From contig NZ_CP187555.1 of assembly GCF_049860805.1 (NCBI RefSeq), forward strand, positions 1,550,001 through 1,614,000: a stretch of DNA of 64,000 bases, given 5' to 3'. Position numbers and translations under genes: made by a program. Position 1 is the first letter of the stretch. The number at the start of each line of letters is the position of its first letter. Positions 43,855 through 52,188 of this stretch are shown here, in pieces. The stretch comes from Parabacteroides sp900760525 (GTDB lineage Bacteria; Bacteroidota; Bacteroidia; Bacteroidales; Tannerellaceae). The notes beneath the pieces were generated by a model. That model saw nothing but the letters and a program-made list of their open reading frames with translations. It ran no database searches and was not told the origin of the DNA.

Positions 43855-44994
43855 TCAGTCCATTCTACCCTTGTAGTCTTCGTAACCGAATTGGCGATAC
43901 ATCACGAGTTTATCCTCCTTGCTCCATAAGGCCAGGGAGGGGTGCGGGATTCCGTTGAACATAGTCGTTTTGACAATCGTATAATGGATCATATCTTCGA
44001 ATATCAACTTGTCTCCCACTTTCAACGGCTGCTCAAAAGACCAGTCGCCCATATAGTCACCGCTCAGGCAACTGTTTCCCCCGATGCGATAGGCCGGTTT
44101 CCCTTCCGCCGGCTCTACTGCTCCGCGGATCACGGGCTTATAGGGCATCTCCAGACAATCCGGCATGTGGCAAGTGAAAGAGGCGTCTATAATCGCAGTC
44201 TTGATGCCATGATTCTCCACGATGTCCACCACCGTCGTCAGCAGGAACCCGGTTTGCCAGGCAAATGCACTTCCCGGCTCCATAATGATCTCAAGGTTCG
44301 GATACTTGGCCTTGAACGACTGCAACAGACCGATCAGATGCTCCGTGTCATAGCCTTTTCGTGTCATCAGATGTCCGCCTCCCATATTCAACCATTTGAT
44401 ATGCGGCAGGAAACGACCGAAACGTTTTTCCACTTCCCCAAGCGTCTTTTCCAAGTCATACGAATCCGATTCGCAAAGCGTATGAAAATGCAAACCGTCG
44501 ACACCATCCGGCAACTTATCGCCCAATAGTTCGCTGACCACTCCCATCCGGGAACCCGGCGCACAAGGATTATATAAATCCGTTTCGACATCCGAATATT
44601 CCGGATTGATGCGCAAACCACACGATACCCGGTTTCCATCCGCCTGCACCATCGGATAGAAACGTTCGAACTGCGTGAGCGAGTTGAACGTCACATGGCT
44701 GCTATATCTTAAAATCTCCGGGAAATCCGCTCCCGTATAGGCCGGCGAATAGGTGTGCGCCCGGCTACCCATCTCTTCAAAAGCCAGCCGGGCCTCGAAC
44801 TTTGAGCTTGCTGTCGAATACGGGATATATTCACGCACGATCGGAAATGCTTTCCACATCGCAAATGCCTTAAAAGCCAAGATTATATTAACACCTGCCC
44901 GCTCCTTCACACTTTTAATCAGTGCTAAATTATGGCGGAGCAACTCTTCTTCCATCACATAACACGGGGACGGTATCACATTGAAATCTATCAT
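43855..44994 (-). CDS. nspC: Carboxynorspermidine decarboxylase
   Basis: A 379-residue PLP-dependent fold-III decarboxylase. Lys42 in ILAFKAFAMW is the PLP lysine; FHTLCES and the glycine-rich NMGGGHLMTRKGYD bind the cofactor; the cross-subunit active-site motif SCLSGDYMGDW supplies Cys and Asp. NspC makes norspermidine or spermidine from the carboxy-polyamine, the last step of the pathway used by Bacteroidales. The partner dehydrogenase is not in the window. TTG-N19-TATCTTTG promoter 31 bases upstream. Confidence 0.95.
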   Translation of the reverse strand: MIDFNVIPSPCYVMEEELLRHNLALIKSVKERAGVNIILAFKAFAMWKAFPIVREYIPYSTASSKFEARLAFEEMGSRAHTYSPAYTGADFPEILRYSSHVTFNSLTQFERFYPMVQADGNRVSCGLRINPEYSDVETDLYNPCAPGSRMGVVSELLGDKLPDGVDGLHFHTLCESDSYDLEKTLGEVEKRFGRFLPHIKWLNMGGGHLMTRKGYDTEHLIGLLQSFKAKYPNLEIIMEPGSAFAWQTGFLLTTVVDIVENHGIKTAIIDASFTCHMPDCLEMPYKPVIRGAVEPAEGKPAYRIGGNSCLSGDYMGDWSFEQPLKVGDKLIFEDMIHYTIVKTTMFNGIPHPSLALWSKEDKLVMYRQFGYEDYKGRMD

Positions 44995-45024
44995 CCGGTA
45001 AGTATTTTCTTTGATTTAATCGGG

Positions 45025-45054
45025 CAAAGATACATAATAAAAAACGGAAAACAA
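45025..45054 (-). promoter_or_regulatory. nspC promoter
   Basis: On the minus strand TTG (45052-45054), 19 bases, then TATCTTTG (45025-45032): a full Bacteroidetes promoter match, 31 bases before the nspC start. Confidence 0.75.
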
Positions 45055-45234
45055 GTAAGGAACTTATTGTATCCTTCCACCTTATTGTAATATTTTTTAA
45101 AATACCCGTTAGTCCAAATCGAAATACCATAGCGTTTATTTCAATTTTCTACCCCGTTTTTTTTGATTTACACTATATGGTAATATTTTTTAATAATCTA
45201 ATACATACTATAACACTGATTATTAGCATATTGC

Positions 45235-45284
45235 AAAACAGCTGTTTTTAGAGGGCTTATTGTCTGTTTTAACATTAAAAACAG
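45235..45284. promoter_or_regulatory. AAAACAG dyads, candidate BlaI-type operator
   Basis: The 460-base nspC-blaI spacer holds two dyads made of the same half-site: AAAACAGCTGTTTT (45235-45248, perfect) and CTGTTTT-N7-AAAACAG (45264-45270 with 45278-45284). BlaI/MecI/CopY regulators bind short dyads, so these could be the operator for the pair downstream, although they lie ~125 bases before the best promoter. The rest of the gap shows only the two promoters listed here. Confidence 0.4.
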
Positions 45285-45407
45285 GCACTTTCTTTTATTA
45301 TCCCTCACCTTACCGGAAGCAAGAAGACAAACCGCTTTCAAAAAGGCTCTTCTTCCTTCATTAACAATAATTACCACAAAAGAAAGCCCTTGTCTACTAA
45401 AATAAAG

Positions 45408-45415
45408 TAGCTTTG
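45408..45415 (+). promoter_or_regulatory. -7 box of the BlaI-M56 pair
   Basis: TAGCTTTG, a perfect TAnnTTTG, 39 bases before the ATG at 45455. It argues against the TTG at 45413 as start, since that codon lies within the box itself. Confidence 0.65.
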
Positions 45416-45454
45416 CGAAAAGATAGTAAACTGAAATTCAAAAACAATAAAGCA

Positions 45455-45814
45455 ATGGTAAGATTGACAGCACAAGAGGAAGATGTTATGTTATATATCT
45501 GGAAACTGGGACCATGTTTCATCCGTGATATACTGAACGAAATGCCCGAACCGAAACCACCCTATACCAGCGTGGCATCGGTCGTACGGAATCTCGAAAA
45601 AAAGGAATACGTCACCCCTAAGAAATTCGGGCCGATCACACTCTTTTCACCCCGTGTAAAGGAAGCGGAATACAAACGGACTTTCATGTCGAATGTCGTA
45701 CAAAACTATTTCACCGGTTCTTATAAAGAGATGGTTTCCTTCTTCGTTCGTGACCACAAATTATCCAAAAGCGATTTACAGGACCTGATGGACCAGATCG
45801 AAAAAGAAGAATAA
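45455..45814 (+). CDS. BlaI/MecI/CopY family repressor
   Basis: A 119-residue winged-helix repressor: LTAQEEDVMLYIWKLGP, FIRDILNEMPEPKPPYTSVASVVRNLEKKEYV and the C-terminal dimer/cleavage part. In the Bla/Mec systems such a repressor is cleaved when the membrane protease senses its signal. The M56 protein encoded 16 bases downstream is the expected partner. I start at 45455 (MVRLTAQ). Signal unknown; not evidence of beta-lactam resistance by itself. Confidence 0.9.
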   Translation: MVRLTAQEEDVMLYIWKLGPCFIRDILNEMPEPKPPYTSVASVVRNLEKKEYVTPKKFGPITLFSPRVKEAEYKRTFMSNVVQNYFTGSYKEMVSFFVRDHKLSKSDLQDLMDQIEKEE

Positions 45815-45830
45815 TTAAAAAAATATCAAT

Positions 45831-47150
45831 ATGATAACTCCGATACTTATCTATTTCCTAAAGGTAAATCTGGCGTTGGCATTCTTATATACTTGTTACC
45901 GCCTGCTATTTCGTGACGATACGTTTTTCCGGTTACGCAGGGGGGTATTATTGTCTATTTACCTGATTGCGTTCCTCTATCCTTTACCGGACTTAAGCGG
46001 TTGGTTGTCCACCCAGACAAGCGTAGCGGGTATAGTCGGCTACTATTCGGGATTGCTGCCTAAGGAAACAGTCCTGACGGCGGGAAGTGAAATAGCCGCC
46101 TCCGATTGGAAAGAAACCGGACTCAGGGTTATAAAAATAATCTGGCTGACTGGAGCCGGTATATTGTTATTCAGATGCCTGGCGGAACTGTTCACCGTTT
46201 TCCGTCTACACAGAAGATGCAGGAAAGTCACTTTAAACAACACAGAGGTTCGTCTCCTGCCGGAAGCGGAAACCTCTTACTCTTTCTTCGGTTGGATTTT
46301 TATTTCATCCGATCCGAATCAACAGGAAAGCCTCGATGACATCCTGATCCATGAACAAACACACGTCCGCCAATGGCATTCGCTCGATATGATAATTAGT
46401 GAAATCGTCTGCATTGCCTGCTGGATAAACCCGTTTACCTGGTGGTTAAAGAAAGAGATCAGCATAAATCATGAATTTATTGCAGATGAGCAGGTTATGC
46501 TTTCCGGATTCGACAAAAAGGAATACCAGTACCATCTGATCGGCGTGAAACATCCCAATGCGGCTATTGCAAATTTATATAATAACTTCAGTGTCTTACC
46601 ACTTAAAAAGAGAATTACTATGTTAAACAAAAAAAGAACGAACAGCGCCAGAAAAGTAAAATACCTGGCATTGGTTCCAATGGCCGCAGGCTTGCTATTG
46701 CTCAATAACATTGATGCAATGGCACGTGTATTGAATGAAAAAGTAACAGAGGTAATCCAACAACCGGCTTCTGTTATTGCAACGACTGTTTCCAAAATGG
46801 AAATAGCCGATCCGCTTCCACCGGATAAGGACAAGGTTCATAATTTGTGTGATATTATGCCGGAATTTCCGGGTGGACAGAGTGCTTTATTGCAATTTCT
46901 TGCCAAAAACATCAAATATCCGGTAGATGCTCAGCAGCAGAAAAAACAGGGGAAAGTGTCTATCACATTTGTTATTGAAAAAGACGGAAGTATTACAGAT
47001 GCCAAGGTTGTAAATTCCATATTTCCCTCCTTGGACAAGGAGGCTTTACGAGTTGTCAATTCAATGCCTAAATGGACTCCGGGAAAGATGGCAGACGGAA
47101 AAATTGTCCGTGTACAATACACCGTTCCTATAACTTACCGGTTGCAATAG
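45831..47150 (+). CDS. M56 (BlaR1-type) membrane protease with TonB C-terminus
   Basis: A 439-residue protein. N-terminal helices, then the zinc metallopeptidase core with HEQTH (HExxH) and the second site NHEFIADEQV; further helix near 285-300. The C-terminal ~95 residues are a TonB_C domain (KNIKYPVDAQQQKKQGKVS, SMPKWTPGKMADGK) in place of BlaR1's penicillin-binding sensor. M56-TonB fusions are a Bacteroidetes speciality; the periplasmic signal is unknown. Likely cleaves or signals to the repressor encoded upstream. Confidence 0.9.
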   Translation: MITPILIYFLKVNLALAFLYTCYRLLFRDDTFFRLRRGVLLSIYLIAFLYPLPDLSGWLSTQTSVAGIVGYYSGLLPKETVLTAGSEIAASDWKETGLRVIKIIWLTGAGILLFRCLAELFTVFRLHRRCRKVTLNNTEVRLLPEAETSYSFFGWIFISSDPNQQESLDDILIHEQTHVRQWHSLDMIISEIVCIACWINPFTWWLKKEISINHEFIADEQVMLSGFDKKEYQYHLIGVKHPNAAIANLYNNFSVLPLKKRITMLNKKRTNSARKVKYLALVPMAAGLLLLNNIDAMARVLNEKVTEVIQQPASVIATTVSKMEIADPLPPDKDKVHNLCDIMPEFPGGQSALLQFLAKNIKYPVDAQQQKKQGKVSITFVIEKDGSITDAKVVNSIFPSLDKEALRVVNSMPKWTPGKMADGKIVRVQYTVPITYRLQ

Positions 47151-47267
47151 CCTAATAGCATTTCCCTTTTTGAGCAGGACACAAAAAAGGCACGCAATCT
47201 TCAAAATGCTGCCAGGCGATAACGAAGATCACATGCCCCACGCTCCTCTCAGAAAGGGAGATATTTT

Positions 47268-47360
47268 TTACAAATTATCAAGCCAACGTTTGCCTGCGGG
47301 AGTGTGCAGGAAAATATAAAAACCGACTGCCAAAACAGCTAATATTCCAAATGTCATCAT
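47268..47360 (-). CDS. 30-residue single-pass membrane peptide
   Basis: Reads MMTFGILAVLAVGFYIFLHT then PAGKRWLDNL: one hydrophobic helix and a short basic tail. Starts three bases after the stop of the two-helix protein at 47364, on the same strand. Like the 37-residue peptide at 2590-2703, it follows a DUF6722-like gene, which supports it as real despite its size. No match to any family I know. Confidence 0.6.
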   Translation of the reverse strand: MMTFGILAVLAVGFYIFLHTPAGKRWLDNL

Positions 47361-47363
47361 AAT

Positions 47364-47606
47364 TCATCCTTTTAAAATATTATTACCAATACCAGCTAAT
47401 GCGACAGATAAAACACATCCCATCATGATAGTAGCCATCCATTTACCTTCAGTTCCTTGCAAAAAGGAGATTATTCCACCTAACACCATTGCCGCAAAAA
47501 CCAACTTTGACAAATCATAGAAATACTTTGCCATGGTTTCTTTTCTAAGCTTCTTCAATTCTTTTGAAGCCTTTTGAGCCTCCTGTAGTTCTGCATATTT
47601 TCCCAT
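47364..47606 (-). CDS. Small two-helix membrane protein (DUF6722-like), paralogue
   Basis: An 80-residue protein: a charged coiled-coil-like N-terminus (AELQEAQKASKELKKLRKE), then YFYDLSKLVFAAMVLGGII and a second helix (MATIMMGCVLSVALAGIG). DLSKLVFAAMV aligns with DIAKLVFAGVV of the protein at 2366-2590. ATG at 47606; the codon at 47612 is TTG and less likely. A TTG-N20-TATCTTTG promoter lies upstream. Function unknown. Confidence 0.8.
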   Translation of the reverse strand: MGKYAELQEAQKASKELKKLRKETMAKYFYDLSKLVFAAMVLGGIISFLQGTEGKWMATIMMGCVLSVALAGIGNNILKG

Positions 47607-47633
47607 AATCAAGACTTTTATATGTTAATGCCT

Positions 47634-47664
47634 CAAAGATAGGATATTCATTTGGGAATATCAA
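47634..47664 (-). promoter_or_regulatory. Promoter of microprotein module 2
   Basis: Minus strand: TTG (47662-47664), 20 bases, TATCTTTG (47634-47641), 28 bases before the ATG at 47606. Same promoter class as module 1. Confidence 0.7.
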
Positions 47665-47679
47665 TCTATTCTCCTGTTT

Positions 47680-49998
47680 TTATTCAATGACTGTCAAGCG
47701 TGCGAACTTCAAAAGCAGCTGTTTCTGACCGAAATGGGTAAACGAAACGGTTGCTTTTGCATTGCCGCCTTCTCCTTCAATGGCAGTCACTTCACCTTCG
47801 CCAAAGCGGTCGTGGCGGACTTTGGCTCCGACATGCAAGCCCGACAGATCTGAAATCGGATTCGAAGAAGGCGATGAAGCACCTGTTTCCATCTTAGTCA
47901 GATACGTCTGTTGCTGCATCGCTTTAGCAACCGGAGAAACATATGTTTCTTCTTCTACAGCTTTCGGTTGCCGGAAGGAAGAAGAGAAAGCCGATGAACG
48001 GCGAGTGACGGTAAGTAGACCGTCGGCAATGGCATCTTTCGGTGTATAAATATACTTTGTATCGATATCCTTCAAGAAACGGCTGGGAGAGCACATCGCG
48101 CTTTGGCCATTGCGATAACGGCTCTTGGCATAAGTCAGCACGCAGTTTTCTTCCGCACGGGTAATGGCGACATAAAAGAGGCGGCGTTCTTCCTCGACCG
48201 CCCTCGGATTGTCTTTCGACATGGCGGAGGGAAACAGATCCTCTTCCATCCCGACTACAAAAACATTCCGGAACTCCAGTCCTTTAGCGGCATGCACCGT
48301 CATCATCGTCACTTTATTTGCCTGTTCTTCCTTATCATTGTCCTGATCGGTCAGCAGAGATACCTCGGAAAGGAAGTCGGCAAGCGAGACATGCCCGGTC
48401 CCTTCCTCGCGACGTATCTCGCAAAACTCCGCAATACCTTTCAACAACTCCTGCAGGTTCTCTTGTTTGCTTATCCCTTCCACAGAGCGGTCTTGGAACA
48501 AAGTACCGACAATGCCGCTTTCCTTTACTACTGCAGAGGCGATTTCTTCGGCAGAAAGCTTCCCGTTCAGTTCGATAAAGCCGGAGATAAGTTCCCGGAA
48601 ATCGTTTAGCCTTTTTGCCGTTCCATTATTGATCGGCAGGGCATAACCGATCGTATCGTTCAACACGGTCCACAGGCTGACACTATGTTTAGTTGCGGCG
48701 GCAACCAGTTTAAGAAGCGTAGTCTCCCCTATCCCGCGAGCCGGATAGTTTATCACCCGCTTGAAAGCCTCCTCGTCATGGGGGTTAATAATCAGGCGAA
48801 GGTATGAGATGACATCTTTTATTTCTTTACGCTGGTAGAAAGACAAACCTCCGTATATCTTATAAGGAATGCCTCGTTTGCGCAAGGCTTCTTCCAGGAT
48901 ACGAGACTGGGCATTCGTCCGGTACAAGATGGCAAAATCGGCAAAGTCGTATTTCCGCTTCCGCATCTCTTCGATTTTATCGGCAACAATATATGCCTCT
49001 TCATAATCGGAATAGGAAGAGAAAACAGGTACTTTGCTTCCCTCTTCCTTTTCCGAGTAAACTGTCTTCTGAATCTGTTTCTTATTCTTATGGATCAGGC
49101 TGTTTGCGGCGTTTACGATATTCTGTGTCGAACGATAGTTCCGTTCCAGTTTAAAGATGCGGCAGCCCGGATATTGGTTCTTGAATTGCAGGATATTATC
49201 GATATTGGCTCCCCGGAAAGAATAGATGCTCTGCGCGTCATCCCCCACCACACAGATACGGCGATTCACTTCGCACAAGCGGTGTACGATCATGTGCTGG
49301 GCGAAGTTCGTGTCCTGATACTCGTCCACCAGCACAAACTGGAAAAAGTTCCTGTACTTCTCCAATACATCCGGATGATCGCGGAACAGGATATTCGTTT
49401 GTAGCAGCAGGTCGTCGAAATCCATCGCTCCCGCTTGCAGGCAACGGCTTTGGTAACGCTTATAAATCTCACGCAACAAAGGAATTTTCGAATCGATGTC
49501 ATGTTGCACCAGTTCCTTGTTCTGCTCATAGGCCTTATAGGTAATGAGCGCGTTCTTTGCATTCGAGATACGGCTCTGTACCATTCCCGGGCGGTACAAC
49601 TTGTCGTCGAGCTGCATCTCCTTCATAATGGAGCGGAGCAGGCTTTTGGAGTCGGCTGCATCGTAGATGGTGAAATTGGAGGGATAGCCGATGCGCTCCG
49701 CTTCATAGCGCAGAATGCGGGAGAAAATGGAATGGAACGTCCCCATCCATAGCCGCCGTGCCGTCTGTCCGTCCGTCAGGGAGGCGATACGTTCTTTCAT
49801 CTCGCGTGCCGCCTTATTGGTGAAAGTAAGCGCAAGGATGCTCTGGGGAGGCAATCCCTGCTGTAAAAGATAGGCTATCTTGTAGGTCAGCACGCGCGTC
49901 TTTCCCGATCCGGCTCCGGCAACCACAAGCGAAGGTCCATCGGTATAGACAACCGCTTCGCGCTGGCTTTCATTCAATTGTTTCAGATATTTTTCCAC
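47680..49998 (-). CDS. pcrA: UvrD/PcrA-type DNA helicase
   Basis: A 772-residue SF1A 3'-5' helicase. Motifs in order: NESQREAV (Q motif), AGAGSGKTRVL (Walker A), ALTFTNKAAREM (Ia), DEYQDTN (II), VVGDDAQSIYSFRG (III), LERNYRST (IV), TVHAAKGLEF (V) and VAITRAEE (VI), then a C-terminal domain (VGAKVRHDRFGEGEVTAIEG) as in PcrA. The frame runs up to an ATG at 50040, but that would include the gene's own promoter (-7 box at 50021-50028); GTG at 49998 (VEKYLKQLNESQ) is the first start below it. Removes protein roadblocks and acts in repair. Confidence 0.95.
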   Translation of the reverse strand: MEKYLKQLNESQREAVVYTDGPSLVVAGAGSGKTRVLTYKIAYLLQQGLPPQSILALTFTNKAAREMKERIASLTDGQTARRLWMGTFHSIFSRILRYEAERIGYPSNFTIYDAADSKSLLRSIMKEMQLDDKLYRPGMVQSRISNAKNALITYKAYEQNKELVQHDIDSKIPLLREIYKRYQSRCLQAGAMDFDDLLLQTNILFRDHPDVLEKYRNFFQFVLVDEYQDTNFAQHMIVHRLCEVNRRICVVGDDAQSIYSFRGANIDNILQFKNQYPGCRIFKLERNYRSTQNIVNAANSLIHKNKKQIQKTVYSEKEEGSKVPVFSSYSDYEEAYIVADKIEEMRKRKYDFADFAILYRTNAQSRILEEALRKRGIPYKIYGGLSFYQRKEIKDVISYLRLIINPHDEEAFKRVINYPARGIGETTLLKLVAAATKHSVSLWTVLNDTIGYALPINNGTAKRLNDFRELISGFIELNGKLSAEEIASAVVKESGIVGTLFQDRSVEGISKQENLQELLKGIAEFCEIRREEGTGHVSLADFLSEVSLLTDQDNDKEEQANKVTMMTVHAAKGLEFRNVFVVGMEEDLFPSAMSKDNPRAVEEERRLFYVAITRAEENCVLTYAKSRYRNGQSAMCSPSRFLKDIDTKYIYTPKDAIADGLLTVTRRSSAFSSSFRQPKAVEEETYVSPVAKAMQQQTYLTKMETGASSPSSNPISDLSGLHVGAKVRHDRFGEGEVTAIEGEGGNAKATVSFTHFGQKQLLLKFARLTVIE

Positions 49999-50020
49999 GT
50001 ATCTTGTATTTTTAAGAATA

Positions 50021-50050
50021 CAAAGGTACGAATCTTTCATTTATATCCAA
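50021..50050 (-). promoter_or_regulatory. pcrA promoter
   Basis: Minus strand TTG (50048-50050), 19 bases, TACCTTTG (50021-50028): full match to the Bacteroidetes promoter. It lies 23 bases before the GTG at 49998 and decides the start codon. Confidence 0.75.
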
Positions 50051-50074
50051 TTACCTTACAGAATCATCCCCCTC

Positions 50075-50172
50075 TCAAGAAATCTTGAAACCCCGTTTGA
50101 ACGCTGCAAACCCGTTTCAAGAAATCTTGAAGGCACTTTCCACCGTTGAAACAGCATTTCAAGATTTCTTGA
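50075..50172. repeat. Three palindromes phased at exactly 42 bp
   Basis: TCAAGA-NN-TCTTGA dyads at 50075-50088, 50117-50130 (both with AA in the centre) and 50159-50172 (TT in the centre, i.e. the inverted form). Starts are 42 bases apart each time, four helical turns. The dyads are flanked by TT(T)/AA(A), and the bases between share GTTTGAA/GTTGAAA half-copies. They lie between the pcrA promoter and the stop of the GH127 gene. Confidence 0.85.
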
Positions 50173-50206
50173 GGGCTTTTCCGGCAATAAAAAGCCGGAG
50201 TCGCAT

Positions 50207-52084
50207 TTACTGGTTATACGGTTTATAAGGCGAATGCATCACATTCAAGGTCTTCGGCAACCACACCCGGTAACGCTGCGTCTTATCCCAAGTATTCCCG
50301 GCAGAAGCAAAATCGCAGAAATGGATCTGCTTCGGGGCCCGGTTGCTTTCCAGGTCCGTTCCCAACACCATCGGAGCGGTAAAAGCCAGCCATGCAAAAG
50401 CCGGGGCCTCGACGGGCGTCAACTCCACATAGCCGTCTTTGCTTACGACAACAGACGCTTCATCGACAAAGCCATCCCCAAAACGGCTGTCGCGAGCCAA
50501 AACGAGAGGACCGCGCACAATAGCCTGTGCCTGGTTCCTTTCCACCAGACGGGCACGCAAATCGAGCTTGACAGTGATCCGGTCGCCCTTCTTCCACTTC
50601 CGGCTCACCGGCAGGTAAGCCCCTTGCAGGACACCGTCCTCCGGCCTTCCATTCACGGAAACCGTAGCAATCTTGCTCCATGCCGGAATACGCAAGGCAA
50701 TGGTGAAAACCGTCTCTTTAGCCGGATCGACCTCTATCTCGATCTGATCCGTCCCCGGATAATCGGTCGTTTGTATCAACCGCACCGGTTTCTTGCCCGG
50801 CAATAGCAATTCCGCCTCCGAAGGGGCATAGAAATTCACCCGGACACAGTCGTCCTGGACCTGATAGGCAAATTGGGGGATCATGGCAAAAGCACGCGGG
50901 CCGTTCGCATTGCAACAGTTGATGTGCATACCGCACTGCTCCTCCCCTTCATGGCGCCAACCTTCCAGCGGGCTGTATTTGGCAATCTGCGAAGCATCCG
51001 CTTTCAAAGAAGCCATCAAAGCATTATAGATAGCCGTCTCCATATAATCGGCATACAGCGAGTTGCCCGTCATCTGCAACAAACGGTTACAAAGCTGCAT
51101 CCAGGTAAAGGTTACGCAAGTTTCCATCGTATGGTAAGTAGGCTGTGTCTGCCGTTCCTTCCCGCCATACCAGCATTCGAACGCACTGCCCGATCCGGCA
51201 ACGTTTATCTCTTCGCGTACGATATGCCCCACCGTCTTTTCCACGACAGAGAGATAGAGCGGATTGCCCGTCACCTTATACAGTTCCAGCAACCCTTCGT
51301 AACAGGACATCATTTCATACGCTTTCTGCCCGTTCTCCCTCGAAAACCAGGTTTTCGGATGCGGGAAACGGTTGGCTACGGGCACTTCGGCAATCGCTTT
51401 GCTGATCAGTTGCGGACCACCGGGTGTCTCCCATTGTCCGACAATGTAGTTGGCGAAATCGAGGTAGCGCGCCTCTTTCGTCCGGTTATACAGATACATG
51501 ACAGGTTCGAGGACGGACGAGCTCGGCATACCGATATAATTGCCGGTTGAGACGATATCCGCCTTTCCGGGCCCGACCTGCGTCATCAGATGGTCGACAA
51601 CCTTGCAAGCCGCCTCCAGCGCTTTTTTGTCACCCGACAGGTCATACCAGGCGATCAATCCCAACGAAGTATATTTGCGTCCCCAGACATCCCACTGCTG
51701 CAACTGGTATTCCGGCGCATAATTCCCGATATACCCGTCCGGCTGTTGCGTCGCCATAAGCGATTCGGCCGCATCCTTTATGATCCGGTACAGCTCCGGG
51801 TCCCGGTTATAACGGTAAGAAGCGATTGCCCCCTGTATCCATTTTCCCCAGAACTCGCTTTGCCAGCGCGACTTTTCATTCTGGTGGCGGAACGGTTCGA
51901 CCAGATGATCCACATCTTGCGCTTTCACACGATGTTCGATGCAATCAGCGATCCGGGTTCCTACATAACCGGATATTTTTACCTGTTTTACAGGAGAGTT
52001 ATCGACTACTTGCGCCATCCCTGCCGTCGAACAGGCACAAGCTAACAGGAAAGAGAAGGTCTTCACCTTAAACGGAATCATCAT
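50207..52084 (-). CDS. GH127 family beta-L-arabinofuranosidase
   Basis: A 625-residue secreted glycoside hydrolase with signal peptide (TFSFLLACACSTAGMAQ). The GH127 zinc-thiolate site is visible: Glu and Cys in HTMETCVTF near residue 320 and the Cys pair in MHINCCNANGPRAF near 390, one of which is the nucleophile in characterised enzymes. Alpha/alpha-barrel first, beta domains at the C-terminus. Probably removes terminal beta-L-arabinofuranose from plant glycans in the periplasm. No SusC/D pair is adjacent, so it is not in a classical PUL here. Perfect -7 box upstream. Confidence 0.92.
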   Translation of the reverse strand: MMIPFKVKTFSFLLACACSTAGMAQVVDNSPVKQVKISGYVGTRIADCIEHRVKAQDVDHLVEPFRHQNEKSRWQSEFWGKWIQGAIASYRYNRDPELYRIIKDAAESLMATQQPDGYIGNYAPEYQLQQWDVWGRKYTSLGLIAWYDLSGDKKALEAACKVVDHLMTQVGPGKADIVSTGNYIGMPSSSVLEPVMYLYNRTKEARYLDFANYIVGQWETPGGPQLISKAIAEVPVANRFPHPKTWFSRENGQKAYEMMSCYEGLLELYKVTGNPLYLSVVEKTVGHIVREEINVAGSGSAFECWYGGKERQTQPTYHTMETCVTFTWMQLCNRLLQMTGNSLYADYMETAIYNALMASLKADASQIAKYSPLEGWRHEGEEQCGMHINCCNANGPRAFAMIPQFAYQVQDDCVRVNFYAPSEAELLLPGKKPVRLIQTTDYPGTDQIEIEVDPAKETVFTIALRIPAWSKIATVSVNGRPEDGVLQGAYLPVSRKWKKGDRITVKLDLRARLVERNQAQAIVRGPLVLARDSRFGDGFVDEASVVVSKDGYVELTPVEAPAFAWLAFTAPMVLGTDLESNRAPKQIHFCDFASAGNTWDKTQRYRVWLPKTLNVMHSPYKPYNQ

Positions 52085-52112
52085 AATATTGAGAATTTAA
52101 GAATTATATGGG

Positions 52113-52120
52113 CAAAAATA
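52113..52120 (-). promoter_or_regulatory. -7 box of the GH127 gene
   Basis: TATTTTTG on the minus strand, 29 bases before the GH127 start. Confidence 0.55.
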
Positions 52121-52188
52121 GAGAGATAAACATGATATAGTGTTATAAAATTGACAGAATACCTGTCATTTATGATAGTCAGTCTGCC

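Noticed and set aside
45831..47150. Beta-lactam resistance regulator (blaR1)
   Set aside because: The penicillin-binding sensor domain is missing and no beta-lactamase gene is near, so only the M56 family name is used.
47241..47270. Terminator after the M56-TonB gene
   Set aside because: A four- to five-base stem with a mismatch before a T run; not convincing.
50075..50172. CRISPR array
   Set aside because: Only three short palindromic units; the central spacers share sequence with each other, the last unit is inverted, and no cas genes are near.
50873..51550. 225-codon plus-strand frame opposite GH127
   Set aside because: The minus-strand product carries the GH127 active-site cysteines; the antisense frame has no motif.
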